From: Asparagopsis taxiformis
Lineage: Eukaryota; Rhodophyta; Florideophyceae; Bonnemaisoniales; Bonnemaisoniaceae
Assembly (NCBI GenBank): GCA_030407315.1
Contig: JALQPE010002425.1
Span: 124,001-188,000 of the forward strand
Direction of reading: 5' to 3'
Length of the DNA: 64,000 nucleotides
Part shown: in pieces, positions 17,435-27,597 of the stretch
Layout of the letters: each line of letters starts with the position of its first letter
How positions within the stretch are numbered: the first letter of the stretch is position 1
Notes under the pieces: model-generated
The model's database searches: none
Seen by the model: the letters and a program-made list of their open reading frames with translations, nothing else
Told to the model about the DNA's origin: nothing
Position numbers and translations under genes: made by a program

Positions 17435-18360
17435 TGCGACGTGGTTGAGCGCAGTGTGTGGCGATGCGATCGGTCGAGGTGGGAGCGGGATTGGGGGAGG
17501 GGACTTGGATTGTGCAATGGGATGGAGAAGTGAAATATTTTTAAATATTTTGGGGTTTTGAAAGTGGTTGGCGGGAGAATGCATAGGGATGGCTGGCAAA
17601 GGAGGAGCGGCTCGAGTTGTAGAGTACGGACCGAGTGGACCTGTGAATGTGTGAGAACATGTCGAGCAAATTAAATTGTTTTGGGGAGACAACGTGAGGT
17701 GGCATCAAGCGTCATGGTGGCGGCCTGGCGCACTCTTATCAAAGGAAGCGGAGAAAAGCAATTTAGGGCAGATAAAGGTATATAGCCGACACGTGATTTC
17801 TGACAGGCTGTCATACGTGCGAAATATGAAGGCGGTGCCAACTGCCGCACAGTGCGCAAATGCGTGCATCATTCGGGCAGTGTACGTATGAGAGCCAATG
17901 CGTATTACTGTACGGACACGTCATAAATGGCAAACAAGTGTCCGCACACGATGATACAAGTGTTACCAGAAATATACCAGCATAACGCCCAGCTGAAACG
18001 GGCGCGTAACGGCAGCGAAATCAGCCCCTTTCGGCCATTGGACCCAAATAACGCATCTCTCGCGACATGCCAGTTTCCCGCCCCTGCAGCTGCAGACACG
18101 CCGGGGCAGCAGAGCGCGTCCAAATGGAGGTCTACGTGCGCAGAGACGGCAAACAGCGGCCCCGTTGTCCCGCACTGCATTCCGTTGTGTATTTAAACGC
18201 GGCTGCACTGCCGTCCGCCTCCCCTGTCGGCACCGTACCGACCAGCCCAGCCCACCCCACGCAGTGCAGCCGAGCTGTCCGTCTCCCCAGCGCCATCCGC
18301 CGCAGCCGTCGTCGCAAATTGATAGTTAGACTCGCATATTCCGTAATTGCAGCCCCCGTA
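17435..18360. other. Long divergent intergenic region
   Basis: 926 bp between the ATGs of NDUFV2 and an unknown gene. An in-frame ATG at 18067 could extend the unknown protein by 98 residues. TATTTAAA at about 18189-18196 is a TATA-like element. Several CAGCCC-type repeats occur near 18243-18262. No other gene is supported. Confidence 0.35.
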
Positions 18361-19005
18361 ATGGCGTCCTCCACCACCGGCGTCAAGCGCTCGCGCGAAG
18401 ACGCACTCTCCGCATTGCCCATCGTGCACAACAACCGTCAGTTGAGCAAGCGTAAGCGACGGTTGTGCGACGCGTCGCCAACTGATCTCGCCACAATTCT
18501 CAAGTCGGATTGCGACGGTCTAGCCAAATACCCGTCGCGTAGCGCGCTGTTGCACGCGCTCGGTTTGCAGGACTCCGTGGTGCTCGGGTTGTTGCACGGG
18601 CTCGGACACGACCCGTCGTCACTGCTCAGTATCATTGATCTCAACTTGTTCCAGCGCAATGTACTGGACGTCGTGACCGACTTTGCGGCTCGCGGCGTCT
18701 CGATGACCACGCTTAACATTCGCGCACATTCGTTTTGCATGGCCGACAAGCCGATTGTGCTCGCCAATTTCACCTCGTTTTACGCGGACAAGCGCTGGTC
18801 GTGCGATGTGACGTCCTATGTTGTCAAGCATGTTTTTGCGGCTGATGATTGTATTTCTATCAGCGTTTTAGCCGGCGGCGGCGTTCGGGACGTGCTCATT
18901 GCTGAGTGGTGTCGTTTGTACAATATTTCTACCGCGATGGCGCCGCCACAAGTCATTGTCGTCCGTTCCGATTCTGGCCGCGTGTTCCTCATCCCCTGTA
19001 TGTAA
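18361..19005 (+). CDS. Unknown basic-N-terminus protein
   Basis: 214 aa from ATG 18361, the ATG closest to the start of non-repetitive coding composition; an upstream in-frame ATG at 18067 is possible. I do not recognise a family. The N-terminus carries two basic clusters (VKRSRED and SKRKRRL) that could form a nuclear localisation signal. Residues 40-100 contain regularly spaced leucines in helix-prone sequence (LLHALGLQDSVVLGLLHGLG). The C-terminal half alternates hydrophobic and charged residues, as in a mixed alpha/beta fold, and contains SVLAGGGVRDVLIAE, ending RVFLIPCM. No signal peptide or membrane span is evident. The codon pattern resembles its neighbours, so it is probably a real lineage-restricted gene. 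Confidence 0.55.
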   Translation: MASSTTGVKRSREDALSALPIVHNNRQLSKRKRRLCDASPTDLATILKSDCDGLAKYPSRSALLHALGLQDSVVLGLLHGLGHDPSSLLSIIDLNLFQRNVLDVVTDFAARGVSMTTLNIRAHSFCMADKPIVLANFTSFYADKRWSCDVTSYVVKHVFAADDCISISVLAGGGVRDVLIAEWCRLYNISTAMAPPQVIVVRSDSGRVFLIPCM

Positions 19006-19179
19006 TCGTGACGCAATCCATTGGCTATTCATGCTTCCCTCTTGTAAATATATTTTTCACAAATGTTTTAAAAATTGCATATCAAACGCGTAATATTCAA
19101 CTGGCTTGGAAAGCTGTCCCCCCAGTGACGCACCCGCCCCGCCGTCTGCACGTTACGTTTATACAAAGCTGCACGAGCG

Positions 19180-19684
19180 TCACACCCCAGCGTTATTCAC
19201 AATACCCTCAGCATCCACATTGGTCGCCTTCTTAATCTCAGCTTTCATCTCAAGCAGATAGCGAACCCTTTTCAACTTGCGCGTATCCTTCCGGATCACA
19301 AATTTCACATCAGTCACATCCGGTCGTTCCCGTCGGTTCAAATGCGCAACCTCTGTAGACTGCACACACACAAACATTGCGACACGTCAGATATATATTC
19401 ACCAACATTCGCTCGGTGACACCGCATGTCCACCTACCTTGGCGACAAGAGCCGTGATGTAATCCAGCACAAATTCCTCCATCAAGCGCACCGTTTCCGG
19501 ACGCGGGTTCTGATCGTCCCCAAAGCCAGACATCATTTGTCGAACTGCGTTCTCCACTGGTTAGTTGCACAACAATAAGGAAACGCACACTTGCGCCAAA
19601 ATATCGACCCACCCGTTACGTACGTTCGTTGCAGAAAATTCGTGGCAGCGCCATGCGTCGACCTGACGTGTTTCCCCCCGACAT
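19180..19684 (-). CDS. TAF13: TFIID subunit TAF13 (histone-fold)
   Basis: Assembled by hand on the minus strand: exon 1 19624-19684, exon 2 19438-19556, exon 3 19180-19359; 360 nt, 119 aa. Introns are 67 and 78 nt with GTACGT/GTAGGT donors; the first has CTAACCAG at its acceptor. The ATG at 19684 has an ACC-ATG context. TAF13 pairs with TAF11 through a histone fold in TFIID and contacts TBP. The signature is the Met-rich first helix FCNELENAVRQMMSGFGDDQ, then NPRPETVRLMEEFVLDYIT, and in exon 3 DVKFVIRKDTRKLKRVRYLL, the conserved second half of the fold. Length equals that of plant and human TAF13 (about 124-126 aa). It lies head to head with ATAD5, with an E2F palindrome between. Confidence 0.9.
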
Positions 19685-20154
19685 GGTGCCTGCCGCGCCG
19701 TGCACGTTGCTGTTCGTCAACGCTCGCTGCCGGTTCTCACTATGTGTGCGTGCCAGTTATGAATACTCCCCGACGAGACGGTCGCCAACTCAAGCCACCA
19801 TCTTTGTGTACAACGCCTCAGCAGAAAGATACACACTCTGTTGGGATACACTACGCGATATTTATCTGGATTAGTGTAATGATGCATAGTTTATTCATGG
19901 TTTTGGCGCCAAACATGTTTCGCCTACGAGCAATGGCAACTGATGTGCCGCGCCAGAACAAACATACCATTACAGCCCAAAATTTATTTCAATTCCAGCT
20001 GTTCTATGGCTACCAATCATACAATTGTTGAACGACTATCATAATCTATTTTAATACTACTACACCATCCGAGTCTAGAGTAGATAGCCAAGTCTCGCAA
20101 TGCCGACATTATCCCCGACCGTCTCCCTGCCCGCCAATTCCACATCGCCCCAGA
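19685..20154. promoter_or_regulatory. Divergent promoter of TAF13 and ATAD5 with E2F palindrome
   Basis: 470 bp between the two ATGs; short plus-strand ORFs here look like chance. It contains the perfect E2F palindrome at 19902-19913. Confidence 0.55.
19901..19913. promoter_or_regulatory. Perfect E2F palindrome TTTTGGCGCCAAA
   Basis: TTTGGCGCCAAA is the symmetric high-affinity E2F/DP site. It lies about 242 bp upstream of the ATAD5 ATG and about 217 bp upstream of the TAF13 ATG. Confidence 0.7.
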
Positions 20155-22962
20155 ATGCCGCCCATAGCAAAGCCAAAAGCGAATCGAACTCCAAACAACA
20201 AGCAACGCAAACAAGCGTCCGTTCTCACTTTCTTCGGCTCGAAGCCCGTTCAACCCAAACTGACGCGTCAAGCATTGCGACGCCAACAACAACTTGAACA
20301 TGACATCATCCAGGTAACCGACCATTCTATCCCGACTCCAATCCCTGATGAGACACCGTCATCGCCGTCCAACTTGGTGCAATGTTCGCCCTCAATTCCA
20401 GAGCACGTTCCATCATCTCCCTCGGAACAGAACGCACCGCTACAACAAAATGAATTTGTCCGTATCGGCAACGAGCCCACCGAATACAGCCCGCGCATGT
20501 ACTACACGGCCAAACCGCGGGCAGAACATTACTACACGTTTTCAATTTGCACCAGCATTGTTCCCCTAAGTATTCACCCGCGACCGGCTTCATCCACGTT
20601 TCAAATTGCGGCTCCCTTCGAAGGACTCGATGTGCACGCTGATGCAGGACTCGCCGAAAACTCAGAGTCTTTCACGAGTCCTGTAACCACAGAAACCGTG
20701 AAGGAAGTCGCGTCAAGTGAGCAACATGTTATACAGAAGGATGATGACGACGAGCCGGTACAGCCTTCCGCCCATGAGAAGGCGACTGCAACTGGTAAAG
20801 AAGTCTCCTCACGACTATGCTTGGCGAGAAATCGCGCCCGACGCCATTGCACTTTGAAACCAACGGCCTATTCACCTATTGTTGTCGAGATTGATGACAA
20901 TGATGGTGAATACCAACCTGCGTCCACATCCAATCCACTGCTGGAATCCACCCCTGCTAAGAGAACAAGATCCTCGAGAGGGAGCACGAAGAAGCGTGGC
21001 AGACCACCATCTCCAAGCAAACCAGAGAAATCAAAACCATTACATCCGTTTTTCAAAGCAACAACTTCCGCAGTTGTCAATGCCAAAGAGCGACAAAAGC
21101 GACCACGCGTCCCACTTGAATTGACCGATCCGTGGCAGCATCTCGGATCTACGCGACATATAAATTTTGCCAAATCGCATCATCCGTACGCAAAACCGTT
21201 ATCTATTCTGCAATCGGTTTCAACCCATATCAGTGCCCCGGCTCACACCAACGTTACATTTAATTACTTTCCGCGCCGGTTAGCTACTAGACGCGCTCAG
21301 GAAGACGCGAATTCACTGGACATTAGCGACCGGCCTGCTGTCGTCCAAAGTCAGAAGATCGATAACACAGCGTGGTCGGAGCGGTACAAACGCGATCAAA
21401 GACTCGATGTTATTAGCGGCGCACAAACCAGCGAGCTCGTTGATTGGCTCCGAGAATGGTACAAAAATCCTTCTCGAGATTCTGCCGTTTGTCTTGACGG
21501 TCCTTCGGATGACTCGTCGGATGAGTCCGAATTCAGCGAGTTGAAAGAAGGTTTCACCAGACCCGATGAGGCAATCGCCCTCATTTTTGGGGATACTGGG
21601 TCTGGAAAGACTACTGTTGTTGAAAATGCCGCACATCAGTTAGGCCTCTCCCTACTGGAGATCAACGCGTCCGTATGCCGTACAGGAAAGCTTGTAAGGG
21701 ATGTTGTGAAGGAAGCGTTACGAACTCATCGTGTTACAAAGGCGAATCCTTTTGTGTCAAACTCTGTCCGGTCGAAACTTGGTGATGAGGATTGTTCTGC
21801 AGGCACATCCTCTGCAAAGACACTTATTGTGTTCGAGGAGGTAGATGAGCTACATGAGGATGAAAAGGGATTCTGGTCGAGTATCCAAGAGCTAATGTCT
21901 TCCAATGATTGCAGACGACCCGTGATTTGTACTGCCACCTCGTTTACCTCTCAAATGCGTCAAGTATTTATCGAGCGCAAAGACCCGGTTATCGAAGACA
22001 TGGAAAGGCTGTTCTGTCATGCAAAGCCAACTCTACCATTAAGTCCTTTGCATTACAAGTTTATCAAAATCCCGCCACGTTCAGAGCGACAGTCGTCGGC
22101 AATACTCAAACGAGTAGTGTCGTCCGAATCTGCAGACTTGTCAGAGGACTTGAGCGACTTTCTTGCCCTGGCGTGCAGGAAAGATTCTCGAAAAGCTATC
22201 AATTTGTTACAGTTCTGGTGTGCTTTTGGCCTTTCACCGGATCAGCTGTCGTCCGGCACTTGTGATGTGTCGCCCGGGAAGGATTCGCGCACAAGTAGAG
22301 GGGTGGGTGCATTTTCAAACCTGATTGGTATCGATATCATCCAATCGACTATGTGTGACAACCTTGGAATGCCAACTTTTCACGTAGGTTCTGATCATTA
22401 TGTTGAAAAAATTGCCAAGCAAAGTGAGGATGCTACCAGTTCTGGAATTGATGATGGCATTCATGCGCTGGACGCATGGTGCGAGTCATTGGAAGCACTC
22501 AGCGATGTAGATAACATGCAAAGCATCATGAACGGGGAAGTTGTGAGGAGGTGCACACGAGATTTTGATTCTTTTGGGGGACCCTGTTTCGACGCTGATT
22601 TAAAACTGGCAGAAGATATCTGCTCTGAAGTAGATACCCAGGCGTTGCAATCTTGCCGCCAGTATCTGTCATTTAAGAAGTATGGGAGAGGGCTGTTGGA
22701 TATTGCGTACGAAACTGCAGACATGGTTGAAATGACCGGGTCCTCTGAATGCGAACAAATCCATTCCAAACGGCACGTCCTGTCGGAACACTTGGCGTAC
22801 TTGCGTGGTATGGCCATGTCAGACGCAAAGAATGCTGCATCACGAGAGCCGTCCGGAAAGCCGCTGAGGCGGACGAGGTCAAGAACTCGAAAAGGCGGTT
22901 TCTGCGCTCTTGAGCTCAACACGACAACAGTATCGTTCCTCAAGTCGTCATCGTTAGAATAG
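20155..22962 (+). CDS. ATAD5/Elg1-like PCNA unloader (RFC-like AAA+ ATPase)
   Basis: 935 aa, single exon from ATG 20155. ATAD5/Elg1 replaces RFC1 in an RFC-like complex that unloads PCNA after replication. The N-terminus has a canonical PIP box QASVLTFF at residues 20-27, followed by basic residues, as needed for PCNA binding. Residues 30-330 are disordered, with a basic stretch RTRSSRGSTKKRGRPPSPSK (AT-hook-like GRP). The AAA+ core has Walker A GDTGSGKTT (479-487) and the ATAD5-type Walker B LIVFEEVDEL (about 557-566; FEEVD replaces the usual DEVD in this subfamily). After the ATPase core, the protein continues through lid-like helices (SSAILKRVVSSESADLSEDL; DSRKAINLLQFWCAF) and ends in a basic RRTRSRTRKG tail. 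Length is shorter than human ATAD5 (1844) and close to yeast Elg1 (791). Confidence 0.85.
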   Translation: MPPIAKPKANRTPNNKQRKQASVLTFFGSKPVQPKLTRQALRRQQQLEHDIIQVTDHSIPTPIPDETPSSPSNLVQCSPSIPEHVPSSPSEQNAPLQQNEFVRIGNEPTEYSPRMYYTAKPRAEHYYTFSICTSIVPLSIHPRPASSTFQIAAPFEGLDVHADAGLAENSESFTSPVTTETVKEVASSEQHVIQKDDDDEPVQPSAHEKATATGKEVSSRLCLARNRARRHCTLKPTAYSPIVVEIDDNDGEYQPASTSNPLLESTPAKRTRSSRGSTKKRGRPPSPSKPEKSKPLHPFFKATTSAVVNAKERQKRPRVPLELTDPWQHLGSTRHINFAKSHHPYAKPLSILQSVSTHISAPAHTNVTFNYFPRRLATRRAQEDANSLDISDRPAVVQSQKIDNTAWSERYKRDQRLDVISGAQTSELVDWLREWYKNPSRDSAVCLDGPSDDSSDESEFSELKEGFTRPDEAIALIFGDTGSGKTTVVENAAHQLGLSLLEINASVCRTGKLVRDVVKEALRTHRVTKANPFVSNSVRSKLGDEDCSAGTSSAKTLIVFEEVDELHEDEKGFWSSIQELMSSNDCRRPVICTATSFTSQMRQVFIERKDPVIEDMERLFCHAKPTLPLSPLHYKFIKIPPRSERQSSAILKRVVSSESADLSEDLSDFLALACRKDSRKAINLLQFWCAFGLSPDQLSSGTCDVSPGKDSRTSRGVGAFSNLIGIDIIQSTMCDNLGMPTFHVGSDHYVEKIAKQSEDATSSGIDDGIHALDAWCESLEALSDVDNMQSIMNGEVVRRCTRDFDSFGGPCFDADLKLAEDICSEVDTQALQSCRQYLSFKKYGRGLLDIAYETADMVEMTGSSECEQIHSKRHVLSEHLAYLRGMAMSDAKNAASREPSGKPLRRTRSRTRKGGFCALELNTTTVSFLKSSSLE

Positions 22963-23045
22963 AACTTGGCACAACTGTGCACAGTTAAGATTTGTATATT
23001 TACACCTTACCATCATGAACATACACACATGTACAGCACATATTA

Positions 23046-26000
23046 CTATAAACATTGTTTTGTTTTGGAAATCTTCTTGATCTCCTCCAAACTCTCCGAG
23101 TACTCAGCTACGAACCTCTGCATCTGCCGGTTTGCGGAAACCACGGGAAGAACCGTTCCACTCAGCAGTTCCCGACAGTTCATACCTAACACTGTCTTCT
23201 CCTCGGATGGATTTCCAGGGTTCAGGAGAGAATCACACAGTTCACGTAGCCGATTCTCACAGTTCTCTACGTCGTCGCTGACGGCCCCTGCAATGCGCGT
23301 TGCATAGCTTGTTAAATAGTATCGATAGTCGCGTGCCGTTCCCAGCACAATTGCAGATTCCATGAGAGATTCAAGATGAGCAAGTGATTCGACCGCAGAT
23401 CTTTGCAGATCGCCCATTCCTGACAAAGTCGTGAGAGATTTCGACGGGATGCCGCTGCCACTTTGTAAGCTGCGCAAGATGCCTACATTCTTGGAAGAGG
23501 GAATAGTGCGCACAAAATCTGAGTTTGGCGAAGAATCGTCGGCCACGCGAAGCCAGGAGCAGAAATCTCTCGAATACACAAACGCATGTCCATCACTGAG
23601 GACTAGGATGGGTTCTCCGAGCTCGGTCACTTTGCAACATGCAATTTCGCGAATAATGTTTGGTTTGACACCAGATTCGTTCTGTTTGGCTGCTGCTTGT
23701 GGATCTTGCGGTCTCGCCAATAGCGAAGCAGCACTTCTCGCACATACCAACCTCTTTGCTCGCACATCGAATACACTACATAAAGCACTCCTTGATACCA
23801 ATATCACAAACCAGTTTTCAACTACCTCACCCTGTTCCGACTTTGAAGCACTCTCGCGGCCAACACATAGAGCCTCAAGCATGTGCGGCGCAGAGTCGAT
23901 TGCGATTGGTGGTGCCAATCTGCGCCCCGAACATGCAGAATACAAAAATAACATGCCATCAGCAGTCCCAACTGCGGCATACTTTCCACCAATTCCAGCC
24001 AGTGCTGAAACCGCTGATGACTTTGCGTGAAAGTCACGCCACTGCACTTTTCCTCCCACGGAGCACATTACGACATATCCGCCTCCATTTCCATGGTACT
24101 CTCGCGATTCAAGCACAGTCGGTGGAACGTCAGTACTGATTACCCTGCACCTCGCTGAACCCTCCCCTCGGTCTGGAAGAAGCATCATGCTCAATCCGAT
24201 GATGCTCGGCGCGAATATCGGTGCTGCGTGGGTCACCGCGCGACCGCCACGTGGAATTCCATTCTCGTCGTGAGCGGTTCGAGAATTACCGCCACTGACA
24301 ATCTGGTGATTGCCATTCATGCGAATAGATACACTCCCTTGCGCAGCTGTGTTTTCGGCAGCAACTCGCTCTGGAACATTTGCGGGTGTTTCAACGCGAG
24401 GACGTTTCCAAGGTGATCCGTCTCCAGGAGCAGGTGGACCAACCATGAATGCTGCAGCAGGTGCCTCCTGTTGTTGGATACTTGGTGTGGATTGTTTGAG
24501 TGCAGCAGCAGCAGTCACTGTCATAGGTGTGATACGACGTTTCCCACCGCGTACGCGAACTTCTGCCTGTGCTGCCATTAGTTTTGGATCTGCTGGTGGC
24601 GTAGGCCCGTTTTCTCTCGCAACGGCAGCAGCAACGACAATCGGTGCGGGCAGCGAATTTCTATCGGTAATTGCGTTTGATGTGTTCACAGGCGCTGTCG
24701 GAGCCGATGCAACAGCCTTACGCATTGCTTCAACATCCTTTGTATCTTCGACAACATCGAGAGTGTCCCCACGCTCGATAGGGCTTCGCTCTGCAATGTC
24801 GCGTTCCATACGAAGTTGTGTAGCCGACTCTGGGATTGGAACTCCGTTGTTTCCTCCGCCTCCAAACTCTCTCCACACTTTTGTAAGAATAGTCCGTGTT
24901 TCCTCTTGTGATACTACAATACCAAGCTCTTCTGGTTCAAAACGTACATACATAACCTTGCCATCAGTTGAACACGAGACGAATGTATATCCATCGGTTC
25001 CCCACGCGAGATCCAGCACGTCCATATCAAACATTTGAGCCATATCGAAAAATGGACGAACACCAGCAGCTTGCCAAATAGTTGCTCCACAATCCTTAGA
25101 GCCAAGGGCAAGACATGTGTACGTCGGCTGATCTGTCGGTGGTATTTGCTTTACGTAGCCGGGGGTATTTTCGTTTCTCTTGTTCTCTGCCTCGATAGAG
25201 TCTCGAAGTGCAGCAATTTTCTTGGGATGTGCTCTGTACAAACGCGGGGAAAATCTTGTAGATACAACTGGTTCCCTATGGCCGATAAACTCAATTTGAT
25301 CTTCGAAAGCCGACTCTCTAGAGAACATTGGTGCGACATGAGCGCCTGGCTTTTTAAAAGCATTGGTCGCCAAAAGCTGGGTGCCGCACGGTGACCAGCT
25401 GATGCGCAAAAAGAAGGCCATTGAATTCTCCTTGTACACTGCGGAATCGAACGGTTTAGAGATGACCTTCTCTGTCTTCCAATCGGAAGTTCTCCAGATA
25501 CGCAAAGTTCTATCATCGGACTGACTGGCGAGATATCTGCCCACGGGGTCCCATGCGACGCCTTTGACGAGGCCCTTGTGACCGTCGAGACGAACGAGCA
25601 TGCGCTCCGATCTGACATTCCAGATGTAGATAGCGTTATCCACACTAGCAGAGGCCAATTTCTCGCCATCTGGACTCCAGCAGACGTCGGTGACATCGCC
25701 TGAATGGGCGCGAAGCGGACGTCGAACGCGCCAATTCTCGGTACTGGCACTGGAGGAGGCGGCAAAAGCGGCGCTCTGTCCCTCGCCGGGCAATTGTTCG
25801 TAGATGAGCACGACGGCGTCGTCGCCGCCAGAGGCGAGCAGATTGCCGGTCGGGGCCCATCGGACGCAATTGACGGCGGCGGAATGGGAGGAGACGGTGG
25901 CGAGCAATGCGCCCGGGGGTGGGTTATCGGGGGAGGACTGGGCAGATGCTGCGATGGAGGATGCTTGTTGGGCGGTGGATTGGGTTGTGGCGGGCACTGC

Positions 26001-26156
26001 TAACTGGGCCACCACTTGCAGACTCCATATTTTGACGGCACAGTCCTGGCCGGCCGAGGCGATGCGGGTGCCGTGCGGCTCGACGTCGACGCTGAAGACG
26101 GAGGCGGGGGTTCGGCCGCGGCCGTGCCGCAGCCAGTGGGGGAGGAAGAAGTGCAT
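23046..26156 (-). CDS. HIRA: Histone chaperone HIRA
   Basis: 1036 aa, single exon. ATG 26156 is the first in frame and gives the family N-terminus (MHFFLPHWLRHG, then FSVDVEPHGTRIASAGQD). HIRA is the scaffold of the H3.3-H4 deposition complex, acting independently of replication with UBN and CABIN1. Residues about 15-370 form seven WD40 repeats; visible strand ends include VKIWSL, VLIYEQ, IYIWNV and LRIWRT. A low-complexity region follows, with the B-domain at about residues 535-545 (GGKRRITPMTV), the motif that binds the ASF1 chaperone. The C-terminal half contains the Hira domain, starting near APSIIGLSMMLLPDRG and including GGKYAAVGTADGMLFLYS. All hallmarks are present, so the protein should be functional. 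Confidence 0.95.
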   Translation of the reverse strand: MHFFLPHWLRHGRGRTPASVFSVDVEPHGTRIASAGQDCAVKIWSLQVVAQLAVPATTQSTAQQASSIAASAQSSPDNPPPGALLATVSSHSAAVNCVRWAPTGNLLASGGDDAVVLIYEQLPGEGQSAAFAASSSASTENWRVRRPLRAHSGDVTDVCWSPDGEKLASASVDNAIYIWNVRSERMLVRLDGHKGLVKGVAWDPVGRYLASQSDDRTLRIWRTSDWKTEKVISKPFDSAVYKENSMAFFLRISWSPCGTQLLATNAFKKPGAHVAPMFSRESAFEDQIEFIGHREPVVSTRFSPRLYRAHPKKIAALRDSIEAENKRNENTPGYVKQIPPTDQPTYTCLALGSKDCGATIWQAAGVRPFFDMAQMFDMDVLDLAWGTDGYTFVSCSTDGKVMYVRFEPEELGIVVSQEETRTILTKVWREFGGGGNNGVPIPESATQLRMERDIAERSPIERGDTLDVVEDTKDVEAMRKAVASAPTAPVNTSNAITDRNSLPAPIVVAAAVARENGPTPPADPKLMAAQAEVRVRGGKRRITPMTVTAAAALKQSTPSIQQQEAPAAAFMVGPPAPGDGSPWKRPRVETPANVPERVAAENTAAQGSVSIRMNGNHQIVSGGNSRTAHDENGIPRGGRAVTHAAPIFAPSIIGLSMMLLPDRGEGSARCRVISTDVPPTVLESREYHGNGGGYVVMCSVGGKVQWRDFHAKSSAVSALAGIGGKYAAVGTADGMLFLYSACSGRRLAPPIAIDSAPHMLEALCVGRESASKSEQGEVVENWFVILVSRSALCSVFDVRAKRLVCARSAASLLARPQDPQAAAKQNESGVKPNIIREIACCKVTELGEPILVLSDGHAFVYSRDFCSWLRVADDSSPNSDFVRTIPSSKNVGILRSLQSGSGIPSKSLTTLSGMGDLQRSAVESLAHLESLMESAIVLGTARDYRYYLTSYATRIAGAVSDDVENCENRLRELCDSLLNPGNPSEEKTVLGMNCRELLSGTVLPVVSANRQMQRFVAEYSESLEEIKKISKTKQCL

Positions 26157-26829
26157 GGCGAGCGGACGGACGACTCGGGGCGTAGCGTAGCGTGGCGGAA
26201 GGATGATTGATCTAGAAAGCAATTTTTAAGTTTTGGAGGGAGAAGATGAACGTCGTTAGTCGCTACGATTTGGTACTGTAAAGTGTGTTTTATTTGACGC
26301 AAAGAGCGAGTTGTCAAACGGATGGGGCGCGCTGAATTTTTGCGATTTTGATGAAAGGGGCCAGCGCCAGCGCAAACGCTCGTGAAAGCGCAATGAATGG
26401 CTTGGCTCCCAACCGGTGGAACTGCACTCGTCTTCGATGTTGAGCAACGGCAGAGCTGGCAATTCGCTTAGCACCAGTCCATAGGTCGATATCAATCGTT
26501 TCACATCTTCATCTCTCATGTGCAGCGTAGCGTAGCACAACATTGCACACACGTCTTCCCCGCCAGCACACTTGAGATGCAAAATCCAAAATGTACAGCG
26601 ACTGACCGAGACCCATGCCCACCAAAATATTTCAACATATTACCAAAACTTTCATCATAATTCAAACGCTACCAAACCGTACGTCAATTTGATCCAATAT
26701 CATACTCACCGGCCTTACACTCCGTCCCATCAAACGTCCTGACACCGTTCCTGCCTCCTCACCGACCATTACATTAGCGTCCTCGTCTCACCGCCGCATC
26801 CCCTCCTGTCGCAAGCCCAACCCAACATC
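26157..26829. promoter_or_regulatory. Divergent promoter region of HIRA and a membrane-protein gene
   Basis: 673 bp between ATGs. It has two GCGTA pentamer tracts (26181-26195 and 26523-26538). A 108-codon minus-strand ORF (26256-26582) is present but unsupported. Confidence 0.35.
26181..26195 (+). repeat. Tandem pentamer (CGTAG)n at the HIRA start
   Basis: CGTAGCGTAGCGTGG, 24 bp upstream of the HIRA ATG (26156, minus strand), so in its leader. A second tract of the same unit is at 26523-26538 in the same divergent interval. Confidence 0.65.
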
Positions 26830-27519
26830 ATGTTTCCCTCGTCAAAAATAACCCTCGTCCTTCTCTGCATCTTGCTGGCTCACCGCTCCGCAGCAGTGCC
26901 GCGTCCAATCACCCAATCTCGCGGCCTGCTCGACTTTCTCGCCGACAAAAATCCATCGCCCAGTCCTGTGCCATCGAGTACCCCATCTGCGGAGGATCCA
27001 TCGGTAGAGACGGACGACATATCACCATTACAACCGACTCCGACACCCGACTTTGTTTCCATCCCGACACAGTCCATCATAACGCCACTGCCTGATTCCT
27101 CCAATGTTGACGCGACACCAGTAGCTCCAACGGCTACTCCCGAAGCTCAACAAATTGAAACGACTCCGACACCAGAGCCGTCCGTTGCTGTTGCGACGCC
27201 CGCACCAGAAGGTTTCATCACATTTGACGGCGATGACGATGGCAGTAATTTTGAAGATGAATTTGAAGAAGAGCAAGACGGCGATTCTTCGCAACAACGA
27301 GCGGCACCGCCGAGTTCAGTACTAACTTCCTCTACGGGTGGCTTGTCCGCCGCAGCGCTTGTTGCGATCGCGCTTGCAGTGATTGCACCAGCAATCCTCA
27401 TCTACTGGGGCATTCGTCGACGCAATAGCGGTTTTCAGAATATGCCGGCTGCAACAACAGAGGCCAACACATATCGTGGCCAAGGCGTTCGCGATCAATT
27501 CTCCGTCGACGACGAGTAG
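26830..27519 (+). CDS. Single-pass type I membrane protein, Ser/Thr/Pro-rich ectodomain
   Basis: 229 aa. I recognise no family. Residues 1-22 are a typical secretory signal peptide (MFPSSKITLVLLCILLAHRSAA). The ectodomain (23 to about 165) is rich in Ser, Thr, Pro and acidic residues with TPTP and TPEP repeats (PLQPTPTPDF, TTPTPEPSVAVATPAPE), suggesting heavy O-glycosylation, followed by an acidic stretch ending EDEFEEEQDGD. A hydrophobic helix at about residues 172-195 (AALVAIALAVIAPAILIYWG) is followed by RRR as a stop-transfer signal and a short cytosolic tail. The arrangement is that of a cell-surface or wall-associated mucin-like protein. It is divergent with HIRA, with no known link. 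Confidence 0.7.
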   Translation: MFPSSKITLVLLCILLAHRSAAVPRPITQSRGLLDFLADKNPSPSPVPSSTPSAEDPSVETDDISPLQPTPTPDFVSIPTQSIITPLPDSSNVDATPVAPTATPEAQQIETTPTPEPSVAVATPAPEGFITFDGDDDGSNFEDEFEEEQDGDSSQQRAAPPSSVLTSSTGGLSAAALVAIALAVIAPAILIYWGIRRRNSGFQNMPAATTEANTYRGQGVRDQFSVDDE

Positions 27520-27597
27520 TGATATCTTAGAGTACATATATTTAGTTTTGACATGTATAAATTGCCCACCCACCCAATCACACGGCCTGTGCGCCAC

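Noticed and set aside
26256..26582. 108-codon minus-strand ORF in the HIRA/membrane-protein interval
   Set aside because: No recognised domain, unusual Cys/Trp/Arg composition and location in a promoter interval. It could be real, but nothing supports it.
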